From Flavobacteriaceae bacterium (GTDB taxonomy: Bacteria > Bacteroidota > Bacteroidia > Flavobacteriales > Flavobacteriaceae): a stretch of 6,714 nt of DNA. The stretch's first letter is position 1. Each line of letters opens with the position of its first letter. The notes beneath the pieces were generated by a model. It worked only from the letters and a program-made list of their open reading frames with translations. It had not been told where the DNA came from and did not search any database. Positions 1 through 5,830 of the stretch are shown piece after piece. Both the position numbers and the translations under genes were made by a program. The stretch is taken from the NCBI GenBank assembly GCA_023254815.1, contig JALRKI010000117.1:1-6714 (forward strand). The letters are read 5' to 3'.

Positions 1-410
1 ATAAACGAGAGAATTTTAGGAAGGCCTTTGACCAATTCTATTTCGAAAAAGTCGCAAAATACGGCCCTGTCAAAATTTCAGAGCTGGAAAATAATCCTGG
101 AATCATTAGAAACAAATTAAAAATAAAAGCCGCTATTGGGAATGCGCAAGCCTTTATTAAAATCAGAGAAGAACTAGGCAGTTTCAGTGACTATATTTGG
201 GCCTTTGTCAATCATCGGCCCATCCAGAATAAATTCTTCAATCTGTCAGATCTACCAGCAAATACTCCTCTTAGTGATGCCATTAGTGCTGATTTAAAAA
301 ACCGCGGATTTAAGTTTGTAGGATCAACCGTAGTCTATGCTCACATGCAAGCTACAGGCATGGTAAACGACCATCTCATGACTTGTTTCAGGTATCGGGA
401 ACTCTCCTAA
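1..410 (+). CDS. tag: DNA-3-methyladenine glycosylase I (Tag), 5' end missing
   Basis: This is the C-terminal 135 residues (full codons from base 3) of the cytoplasmic base-excision repair enzyme that removes 3-methyladenine from alkylated DNA. It matches E. coli Tag (187 residues) almost colinearly, beginning at about E. coli residue 52. Visible family blocks are KRENFRKAFDQF at the start, IIRNKLKIKAAIGNAQAF, the core YIWAFVNHRP, and DLKNRGFKFVGSTVVYAHMQATGMVNDH. The last, NDHLMTC, keeps the His and Cys four residues apart that in E. coli (His175, Cys179) bind the structural zinc. The other two zinc ligands, the catalytic Glu and the Trp of the base pocket lie in the roughly 50 residues outside the window, so activity cannot be fully judged. 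The gene converges on the AtoE-type transporter gene. The gene is cut by the window edge; nothing suggests it is broken. Confidence 0.95.
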   Translation, partial: KRENFRKAFDQFYFEKVAKYGPVKISELENNPGIIRNKLKIKAAIGNAQAFIKIREELGSFSDYIWAFVNHRPIQNKFFNLSDLPANTPLSDAISADLKNRGFKFVGSTVVYAHMQATGMVNDHLMTCFRYRELS

Positions 411-429
411 AAATTGATCTCAATTTTTA
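408..429. terminator. Perfect AT-rich palindrome between convergent genes, probable bidirectional terminator
   Basis: The arms TAAAAATTGA (408-417) and TCAATTTTTA (420-429) are exact reverse complements with TC between them; a realistic hairpin has a 9-bp stem and a 4-base loop. The palindrome includes the tag stop codon and ends one base before the stop codon of the leftward transporter gene. Each strand ends the stem in a short U run, as expected for a compact terminator serving both directions. The stem is nearly all A-T, so it is weak by E. coli standards; termination function is inferred. Confidence 0.6.
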
Positions 430-1800
430 TCAAATTAAGAGTAATCCTAAGCTAAAAATAACCACTCCAATAAGCATCATTATAAGGGTGTAGGGTAATA
501 AATCCTTTGCTTTAATCTGAGTTATTCCCAACAATGGCAGTGCCCAAAAAGGTTGTAACATGTTTGTGACCTGGTCTCCATAAGCCAATGCCAAAACCAT
601 TTTAGACAATGGCACCCCCAATTGTTGAGCTGATTCGATAATTATGGGTCCTTGAATGGCCCATTGTCCGCCGCCACTTGGAACGAAAATGTTGACCAAG
701 CCTGCGCTGAAAAAGGTGAAAATTGGAAGAGTAACCTCAGTAGAAATGCCAACAAAAAAATTAGACAATAATATTACCAATCCAGACCCTTTCATGATTC
801 CCATAATACCAAAATACAGCGGAAATTGTATCAGAATACCCGCAGCTCCGCTTATGGCTTTGCCGACAGCCTGCCCAAAAGAAGCAAAACTGGGATGCAG
901 TATCAATGCTAAACCTAACATGAAAAAATTAAGCATGTTGGGAGTAATCTGTAAACTAGCCAACGAATTGGAATATTGAATAAAGAACACCAATAGAACC
1001 AATGACCCAAATGTCATGGATAAGATTCGAGACCGATCGAGTTTCTCACTGCTGTCTTGGGCGAGTTCATCGCTACTTGCAGCGGGGATCTTAAGATACG
1101 CCGTGCAAGATGGAGCCACCCTGGCCAAGCGATTCAAAGTCAAAGGAATAAATATGAGTGCGGCAAGAAAAATTATAAGATTTGCCGAACTGAAAATAGT
1201 TTGATCAAAATTGATACTTTGAGGAAGTAATGCGATATTTTCGGGCGATCCGATGTCGCTCATTAGACTGGTAAGGTGTCCTGTCTCTGCTACTTTGATA
1301 GGCGCAGAGCCACTAATTCCTCCATGCCAAATCATTAATCCAGAATAACCTGCTGCACCTATCAAAGGATAATTGAACGATCGGCCAGCTTGCTGCATGT
1401 GTTCCCCAATTTGTCGGGCAAGTATGGCCCCAAAAATCAACCCAAGACCCCAGTTGAAAAAAGCAACAAGCATGGTTGTCACACTGACCAAAACCACTGC
1501 ATTCTGAGTAGTTGTAGCATATTGTGTCAATTTACCAATGAGATTTTGCATCGGAGAACTCAACACCAAAACATGACCCAATACCAAAATGAGCATCATT
1601 TGGTATGCAAAAACCAAAAGATCATTATTCCAAATACCTTGCTCCCAATAGGAAAAAACAGAGACAATACCTGACCATCCTTTGTTATCTCCAGCGACAA
1701 ACGCCAATAACATGGTTACTAGGGTGAGCAGGATGGCAATGGTGAATGGTGAAGGAAAATACCGTTGATAAAAGGCGGTTATTGACCTAGAAAAATTCAT
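430..1800 (-). CDS. atoE: AtoE-family short-chain fatty acid transporter
   Basis: This 456-residue polytopic inner-membrane protein belongs to the AtoE / short-chain fatty acid transporter family, whose E. coli member sits in the acetoacetate (ato) operon. Family signatures are RYFPSPFTIAILLTLVT at 13-29, FNWGLGLIFGAILARQI at 115-131, YSGLMIWHGGISGSAP at 152-167, GILIQFPLYFGIMGIM at 321-336, FVPSGGGQWAIQGP at 372-385 and AYGDQVTNMLQPFWALPLLGI at 406-426. I count about 11-12 hydrophobic segments (for example 18-36, 63-80, 103-126, 207-225, 259-275, 288-302, 357-374, 436-456), with a polar Ser/Asp/Glu-rich loop at about 240-257. Length equals the family norm. It starts 3 bases after the DUF3127 stop, so it is the last gene of a three-gene leftward unit. 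No acetoacetate catabolic genes (atoD, atoA, atoB) lie beside it, so the substrate is inferred from family alone. Confidence 0.9.
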   Translation of the reverse strand: MNFSRSITAFYQRYFPSPFTIAILLTLVTMLLAFVAGDNKGWSGIVSVFSYWEQGIWNNDLLVFAYQMMLILVLGHVLVLSSPMQNLIGKLTQYATTTQNAVVLVSVTTMLVAFFNWGLGLIFGAILARQIGEHMQQAGRSFNYPLIGAAGYSGLMIWHGGISGSAPIKVAETGHLTSLMSDIGSPENIALLPQSINFDQTIFSSANLIIFLAALIFIPLTLNRLARVAPSCTAYLKIPAASSDELAQDSSEKLDRSRILSMTFGSLVLLVFFIQYSNSLASLQITPNMLNFFMLGLALILHPSFASFGQAVGKAISGAAGILIQFPLYFGIMGIMKGSGLVILLSNFFVGISTEVTLPIFTFFSAGLVNIFVPSGGGQWAIQGPIIIESAQQLGVPLSKMVLALAYGDQVTNMLQPFWALPLLGITQIKAKDLLPYTLIMMLIGVVIFSLGLLLI

Positions 1801-1803
1801 AAT

Positions 1804-2178
1804 TTAGAATGGCAGGTCGTCTTGCTCCTCGTCATTCATTTCTTCGAGAGGTTGAAATGCAGCCGCTGGCGGTACTGGTGAGCCTGTCTGCGATGATAAG
1901 GCATCGACAGCGTCAATACGCCATCCCTGAATAGAGTTAAAATACTTAGTTTCTCCTTGCGGACTAACCCACTCACGACCTCTCAGATTAATACTAACTC
2001 TAACCGTTTGTCCTTCGCGAAAATTGTTCAATAATTCCGTTTTGTCCTGTACAAATTCAATAGCCAAATGTTGGGGATATTGTTCTTCGGTCGTGACAAT
2101 AACTTCACGTTTTCTGAATCCGCCACTGCCTAGGGTTTGAGTATCACTGATGCGTTTAATTTTTCCTTGTACTTCCAT
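1804..2178 (-). CDS. DUF3127 OB-fold-like protein with SSB-type acidic tail
   Basis: This 124-residue cytoplasmic protein carries the DUF3127 domain, common in Bacteroidota and of unknown function. Residues 1-90 hold the family blocks MEVQGKIKRI, FRKREVIVTTEEQYPQ, EFVQDKTELL, VRVSINLRGREW and the invariant-looking PQGETKYFNSIQGWRI, a beta-rich pattern resembling single-strand-binding OB folds. Residues 93-110 are a Ser/Pro/Ala linker, and the chain ends EEMNDEEQDDLPF. That acidic tail closing on Pro-Phe looks like the C-terminal peptide by which SSB recruits DNA-repair and replication enzymes. I chose the ATG at 2178 because homologous sequence begins at MEVQGK and the preceding A-rich stretch fits Bacteroidota starts; an in-frame extension to 2211 would add 11 residues and overlap the upstream gene. 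It lies 7 bases after the flavin reductase and 3 bases before the transporter. DNA binding is inferred. Confidence 0.88.
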   Translation of the reverse strand: MEVQGKIKRISDTQTLGSGGFRKREVIVTTEEQYPQHLAIEFVQDKTELLNNFREGQTVRVSINLRGREWVSPQGETKYFNSIQGWRIDAVDALSSQTGSPVPPAAAFQPLEEMNDEEQDDLPF

Positions 2179-2185
2179 ATTTTTT

Positions 2186-3055
2186 TTAAGATAATAACAC
2201 ATACCACGCACTTTCTATATCTTCATGATCCAGAAAAGACTTGGCTTGTTGTTGTTTTTGTGTTTGACTCATTTTGAGCAAATCAAGACCCTTTTGGCGC
2301 TGTTCTGCCACAAATAGTTCTACTTTTTCTGTTGACGGCAAATTAGTAATATTGGCTAATTTACCCAAATCGTTTCCCGAAAAAATTGCACTTTCTACAA
2401 CTGCCTTGGGAAGTGCATCGACGCCAATTCCCATGGTTGAAATTGGTTTTGGAATTTCGAAAAAACCACTTTTTGCTCTGGAGTAAAAATTGCCTCCTGC
2501 TCGGGCCACCAAATCCATTTTATAAGGGTCTATTTGACCGTTTTTATCAATAACATGCTCAGAAATATGTGTTTTGAGCACTTCGCAAATCACCAAATTC
2601 CCTGCGCCCCCTTGTTCTCCTAGCGAAACCACCTCAACCACTTTACACTCAAATTGAGCAGGAGATTGCTTCAGTCGGAAGGGTCTCACCTCATCCGATT
2701 GAACCATATCGAAACCTGCTTTAACAAATTCATTGACACCTTTTGGGTACTCAGTACTGCTCAAAGAAACTTGTTGAATCATTTCGTAATTAACCACATT
2801 AATAACTACTTCTGGCCATTCGCGTACATTGTCTAAAGTGTGTTTTGTGGTGTTGTCCCTAACCCTTCTTGCAGGGGAAAAAACTAAAATTGGTGGATTT
2901 GCACTAAAAACATTGAAAAAACTGAAGGGAGATAGATTGGGATGACCTTCTGCGTCCATGGTACTGGCCATAGCAATGGGTCGAGGTCCAATACTGTTTT
3001 GCAACAGCTCTTGCATTTGAACTGTACTCAGGTCTTTGGTCAAAAAAGAAGGCAT
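2186..3055 (-). CDS. Flavin reductase-like FMN-binding split-barrel protein
   Basis: This 289-residue cytoplasmic protein of the flavin reductase-like family probably binds FMN and acts as an NAD(P)H-flavin oxidoreductase or related enzyme. Residues about 18-190 form the split barrel: SIGPRPIAMASTMDAEGHPN at 21-40, LSPFSFFNVFSANPPILVFSP at 41-61, the N69-T-T-K-H turn, and the closing ARAGGNFYSRA at 184-194. The tail 200-289 includes IPKPISTMGIGVDALP and TGNDLG-like SGNDLGKLANI, which I recall in longer Bacteroidota members; small flavin reductases of 160-200 residues lack it. The start at 3055 gives MPSFLTKDL. A longer in-frame start at 3127 is possible but adds 24 Cys/Phe-rich residues unlike the family and runs into the divergent promoter region. 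It heads the leftward unit with DUF3127 and the transporter. Exact substrate is unknown. Confidence 0.88.
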   Translation of the reverse strand: MPSFLTKDLSTVQMQELLQNSIGPRPIAMASTMDAEGHPNLSPFSFFNVFSANPPILVFSPARRVRDNTTKHTLDNVREWPEVVINVVNYEMIQQVSLSSTEYPKGVNEFVKAGFDMVQSDEVRPFRLKQSPAQFECKVVEVVSLGEQGGAGNLVICEVLKTHISEHVIDKNGQIDPYKMDLVARAGGNFYSRAKSGFFEIPKPISTMGIGVDALPKAVVESAIFSGNDLGKLANITNLPSTEKVELFVAEQRQKGLDLLKMSQTQKQQQAKSFLDHEDIESAWYVLLS

Positions 3056-3081
3056 CCGCTGCTTAGTGTCTATTCTGTTGA

Positions 3082-3089
3082 CAAATTTA
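3082..3089 (-). promoter_or_regulatory. Possible Bacteroidetes -7 element for the flavin reductase unit
   Basis: On the minus strand the 8-mer TAAATTTG fits the Bacteroidetes -7 consensus TAnnTTTG and ends 26 bases before the chosen ATG at 3055, a plausible promoter distance. I find no TTTG-type -33 element about 19 bases further upstream, so the call is weak. The gap between the divergent flavin reductase and histidine kinase genes is only 114 bases and must hold both promoters. I saw no equally good element reading rightwards into the kinase. Confidence 0.35.
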
Positions 3090-3169
3090 ATAAAATAGAA
3101 TGGTCTACAGAGACATACGAAATTCAAAAAGCTAGTAATTTGCCGTATATTGTTCCAATAATTGATTTG

Positions 3170-4318
3170 ATGTTATTCGCATATAACAGAATTTGGCGTT
3201 GGATTATTACCTCAATATCTTTGGGTATTGTCGTGTTGATTTTATGGAACACCAATCTATTTTTTAAGAATTTCAAGGCCGAAGAGCGGGCCAAGATGAC
3301 CATCTGGGCTCGAGCATATCAAGAACTTTTGACTTCGGACATCAACGACAACCGCAATCTAGACATCGTGCTTTCCATCATGACCAGTAACAAGACAACC
3401 CCAATGATATTGGCTGATGTCGATGGCACCTTGAGCTCTAAAAACCTCCCTGATCATTGGTCTGAAAATCAAACAGACCTCAAGAAACTCATTCCAAAAT
3501 TCAAGAATGAAAACAAACCCATTGAAGTTGTTGTTGACGGGAAGGTGATTCAAACTATTTATTACGGCAATGCCCCAATATTGACCAAACTGCAGTACTA
3601 CCCCCTGGCGCTACTTCTCATTGTTTTGTTGTTTTTGGCACTGGTTTTCTTTTTTAATCGGAGTGCTCAAATTGCCCAGCAGAACAAGTTATGGACGGGT
3701 ATGGCCAAAGAAACAGCGCATCAAATAGGAACGCCTCTTTCGGCCTTGATGGGATGGATAGAATTGCTCAAAGCTCGTGAAGACCAATCATTGCCATTGG
3801 CCGAAATGTCTCAGGACATCGAAAGACTGCACACGATTACTGAAAGATTTAGTCAAATTGGAGCCAAGCCAAAACTCAGCCCAATAAATATAGTCAGCAT
3901 TATCCAAGAGACTGTGGCCTATCACCAAAAAAGACAATCTGCCTTAGTGAGTTTCAAATTTAAAAGTGAAGCTCAAAATTTCATGGCTATGATTAATACT
4001 CAGCTTTTCGAATGGACTATTGAGAATTTAATTAAAAATGGTATTGACGCCATGAAGGGCAAAGGATCGATTCAAATTGCCATACGAAAGAATCAAAATA
4101 CCGTAGAAATTCTAGTCAAAGATCAAGGTGTCGGAATTGCAAAAAATAAATTTAAAAAGATTTTTGAACCCGGTTATACCAGCAAGGCAAGAGGTTGGGG
4201 ATTAGGATTGTCTTTGGCCAAAAGAATTATTGAAGATTACCACGGGGGAAGCATTAAAGTGTTGCAGTCAGAATTGGGTGTAGGAACTACTTTTTCGATT
4301 AAATTGAATCTGGTATAA
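3170..4318 (+). CDS. Membrane sensor histidine kinase, orphan
   Basis: This 382-residue two-component sensor kinase phosphorylates itself on His in response to an unknown signal. A first membrane helix lies at about 11-31 (WIITSISLGIVVLILW), a periplasmic segment of about 110 residues follows, and the second helix is about 145-162. There is no HAMP domain; a short coil leads directly to the H-box AKETAHQIGTPLSALMGWIELL with phospho-acceptor H184. The HATPase domain shows the N-box NLIKNGIDAM (N286, N290, D293), G1 DQGVGI (318-323), F-box FEPGYTSK (332-339) and G2 GWGLGLSLAKRI (342-353), so it should be catalytically competent. In the N-box, Gly replaces the usual Ala after N290. The ATG at 3170 is the only Met between the far-upstream one at 2942, which lies inside the opposite gene, and the membrane helix. 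No response regulator is adjacent. Its 3' end overlaps the HIT gene by 20 bases. Confidence 0.93.
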   Translation: MLFAYNRIWRWIITSISLGIVVLILWNTNLFFKNFKAEERAKMTIWARAYQELLTSDINDNRNLDIVLSIMTSNKTTPMILADVDGTLSSKNLPDHWSENQTDLKKLIPKFKNENKPIEVVVDGKVIQTIYYGNAPILTKLQYYPLALLLIVLLFLALVFFFNRSAQIAQQNKLWTGMAKETAHQIGTPLSALMGWIELLKAREDQSLPLAEMSQDIERLHTITERFSQIGAKPKLSPINIVSIIQETVAYHQKRQSALVSFKFKSEAQNFMAMINTQLFEWTIENLIKNGIDAMKGKGSIQIAIRKNQNTVEILVKDQGVGIAKNKFKKIFEPGYTSKARGWGLGLSLAKRIIEDYHGGSIKVLQSELGVGTTFSIKLNLV

Positions 4319-4703
4319 AACTGGCAATTCTATCCGCGATGGTTTGAAATTCTTCAACCGAAGGGGTTACAATTTTTTTGGAGAAATCTGTAGCCACCAT
4401 ATCCACCAATGGCAACAAATGAATGTGAGTATGTGGCACTTCAAGACCAATGATACTCATTCCTACTCTTTTGCACGGCACAGCCTTTTCAATGGCCATA
4501 GCCACTATTTTGGCAAATCTCATCAATTCCAAATAATCCTTGCCACTCATCTGATAGAACTTATCGACTTCCACTTTTGGAACACAAAGGGTGTGACCAA
4601 CAGTATTTGGGTTGATGTCTAGAAACGCAATACAGTGGGCATTTTCGGCAACCTTATAACTGGGTATTTCGCCAGAAATAATTTTAGAAAAAACTGAGGC
4701 CAT
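4299..4703 (-). CDS. HIT-family nucleotide hydrolase/transferase
   Basis: This 134-residue cytoplasmic histidine-triad protein resembles the HINT/Hit branch, which cleaves nucleoside phosphoramidates and related AMP-linked substrates. The N-terminal block MASVFSKIISGEIPSYKVAE is typical, followed by FLDINPNTVGHTLCVPK at 27-43. The active-site triad is HTHIHLLP: H91, H93 (the expected nucleophile, middle position) and H95. Length is normal for the family. The ATG shares its A with the greA stop codon (TAATG at 4705-4701), so the two genes are almost certainly co-transcribed and translationally coupled. The last six codons and stop overlap the 3' end of the convergent histidine kinase. Physiological substrate cannot be told from sequence. 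Confidence 0.93.
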   Translation of the reverse strand: MASVFSKIISGEIPSYKVAENAHCIAFLDINPNTVGHTLCVPKVEVDKFYQMSGKDYLELMRFAKIVAMAIEKAVPCKRVGMSIIGLEVPHTHIHLLPLVDMVATDFSKKIVTPSVEEFQTIADRIASFIPDSI

Positions 4704-5179
4704 TAGGGTCTATTGATTTCAAGAATTTCAAAATTGACCACACCATTGGGCACCTGAACTTGGGCAATTTCTCCTACAGACTTGCCGAGCAATCCCTTTC
4801 CTATGGGCGAATTGACTGAAATTTTACCCGCAGCCAAATTAGCCTCACTTTCGGCCACCAGGGTATAGCTCATTTGCATGCCATTGGCTTGATTCTTGAT
4901 TTTAACTTGAGAAAGTACCAAAACTTTGGAGTTATCCAATTGAGACTCGTCAATCAAACGGGCTCCTGACAAGGTTTCTTCTAGTCTCGCAATACGCAAC
5001 TCTAGCATACCTTGGGCCTCCTTGGCTGCGTCGTATTCTGCATTTTCACTCAAATCACCTTTGTCCCTAGCCTCGGCAATGGCCAATGAGGCTTTCGGAC
5101 GCTCAACATCTTTTAACTGTGCTAATTCGGTTCGAAGCTTTTTCAAACCTTCCTCTGTATAATACGATACTTGACTCAT
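4703..5179 (-). CDS. greA: Transcription elongation factor GreA
   Basis: This 158-residue protein, the same length as E. coli GreA, enters the RNA polymerase secondary channel and stimulates cleavage of backtracked transcripts. Residues 1-75 form the antiparallel coiled coil, from YYTEEGLKKLRTELAQL to LRIARLEETLSGARLI. Its tip carries GDLSENAEYDAAKEAQ at 41-56, with D42 and E45 equivalent to the E. coli D41 and E44 that coordinate the catalytic metal. The C-terminal FKBP-like domain shows VNSPIGKGLLGKSVGE followed by a final beta region. The start at 5179 gives the canonical MSQVSYYTEEG. It is the first gene of a two-gene unit with the HIT protein. The 216-base leader region upstream is described separately. 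Confidence 0.97.
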   Translation of the reverse strand: MSQVSYYTEEGLKKLRTELAQLKDVERPKASLAIAEARDKGDLSENAEYDAAKEAQGMLELRIARLEETLSGARLIDESQLDNSKVLVLSQVKIKNQANGMQMSYTLVAESEANLAAGKISVNSPIGKGLLGKSVGEIAQVQVPNGVVNFEILEINRP

Positions 5180-5324
5180 AGACCATTTAGTTTAACCATT
5201 GAACTCACGATTTACTCTTTACAAAACATCATATCATGTCATTTCTGAGGACACTTACGCTGGGGCTTTTCCGTGTAGTTATAGTTTACTTTGCTTTAAA
5301 TAGAAAAATCCCGTTATCACGAGA

Positions 5325-5333
5325 TTATCCACA
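5325..5333 (+). promoter_or_regulatory. Perfect DnaA-box 9-mer
   Basis: TTATCCACA matches the strong DnaA-binding consensus TTATNCACA exactly. It lies beside an AT-rich tract and overlaps by two bases the possible greA -7 element. Only one perfect copy was noticed here, so this is not a convincing replication origin. A chance occurrence in a window of this size is quite possible. DnaA binding and any regulatory role are inference. Confidence 0.35.
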
Positions 5334-5339
5334 AAGTTA
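5332..5339 (-). promoter_or_regulatory. Possible Bacteroidetes -7 element for greA-HIT
   Basis: On the minus strand TAACTTTG fits the -7 consensus TAnnTTTG. A transcript starting just downstream would have an unusually long leader of about 145 bases before the greA ATG at 5179. No matching -33 TTTG is present at the expected spacing. Weak call. Confidence 0.3.
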
Positions 5340-5395
5340 TAAAAAAATATGAATCTTAGTTTTTTAGTGTAATTTTAGACCTGTAAGATACTTTA

Positions 5396-5830
5396 ATGAA
5401 GTCCTCTACCCTATCCTTAGTAGTATTGTTGATGCTGTCTCTAGCTTGTCGCAAAAAAGATAATTTAGATCCGAGTTGCAATTTTTTACTCGATATTGGG
5501 GTCAATGAGGTGGTGAACATGAATTTACCCCAATACAACAATTTGCTCTTTACCAGTAATGCCGTATTTGTATCCAGTGCTGCCAATTCCGGGCTCATTG
5601 TGGTTAACGTGGGAACAGGATATTTAGCATGGGACGCTGCTGACCCTAATCACATACCAAACAGTTGCGGCACTCTCGCTATCTCTGGTGTATTAGGAGT
5701 TTGTGGTTGCGACGACGGCAACAGTTACAGTTTGTTTACTGGTCAACCCATGGAAAATCCATCGCTGAGATGCGCGCTTAAAAGTTACCCGGTCACCCAA
5801 TCGGGCAACACCCTCTATATTTCCAATTAA
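5396..5830 (+). CDS. Small lipoprotein with Rieske-like domain lacking His ligands
   Basis: This 144-residue protein is predicted to be exported and lipidated. A signal peptide MKSSTLSLVVLLMLSLAC ends in a lipobox with C18, followed by RKKDN; absence of an immediate acidic run leaves inner versus outer membrane open. The C-terminal half resembles the Rieske [2Fe-2S] fold: DPNHIPNSCGTL, then GVCGCDDGNSYSLFTGQP, then LKSYPVTQSGNTLYI. This parallels the Rieske layout C-x-H, C-P-C-H-G, spacer, and PL..Y.V..dG..V.V. The positions where Rieske proteins have cluster-binding His are T93 and D106, while cysteines C91, C103 and C105 remain, with C28 and C126 elsewhere. It therefore probably does not hold a normal Rieske cluster. 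I recall similar lipoproteins in flavobacteria, often annotated as Rieske-like or hypothetical. No function is assigned. Its stop overlaps that of the TonB receptor. Confidence 0.72.
   Translation: MKSSTLSLVVLLMLSLACRKKDNLDPSCNFLLDIGVNEVVNMNLPQYNNLLFTSNAVFVSSAANSGLIVVNVGTGYLAWDAADPNHIPNSCGTLAISGVLGVCGCDDGNSYSLFTGQPMENPSLRCALKSYPVTQSGNTLYISN

Larger units (their letters stand above)
5180..5395. other. Intergenic region between divergent greA and lipoprotein genes
   Basis: This is the longest non-coding stretch in the window and must hold promoters for both flanking genes. The end near the lipoprotein is very AT-rich (5333-5378), with A and T runs. I found one DnaA-box match and one possible -7 element, both listed separately. 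No strong hairpin, tRNA, riboswitch-like structure or small ORF with recognisable content was seen. For the rightward lipoprotein gene the best -7-like match is TAATTTTA at 5370-5377, one mismatch from TAnnTTTG, with no -33 partner. Confidence 0.6.

Noticed and set aside
656..1674. Open frames on the plus strand opposite the AtoE gene
   Set aside because: They are the complement of a strongly recognisable transporter gene, and their translations show no domain or signal.
2179..2211. Longer DUF3127 start at 2211
   Set aside because: It adds 11 non-conserved residues and overlaps the end of the upstream gene; family homology begins at the ATG at 2178.
3056..3127. Longer flavin reductase start at 3127
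   Set aside because: The extra 24 residues do not resemble the family and occupy most of the divergent promoter region.
2942..3169. N-terminal extension of the histidine kinase frame back to an ATG at 2942
   Set aside because: It overlaps the well-supported flavin reductase gene on the opposite strand, has no recognisable domain, and the ATG at 3170 directly precedes the first membrane helix.
4341..4360. Imperfect inverted repeat (GGTTTGAA...CTTCAACC) just inside the HIT 3' end as a kinase terminator
   Set aside because: The arms mismatch, there is no following U run on the plus strand and it lies within coding sequence.
5259..5293. TTACTTTG (5286-5293) as a promoter for the lipoprotein
   Set aside because: It has a mismatch at a conserved A, no -33 element at the expected spacing, and would leave a leader of about 100 bases.
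5180..5395. Replication origin around the DnaA box
   Set aside because: Only one perfect box was found, with no cluster of boxes and no origin-associated genes in the window.
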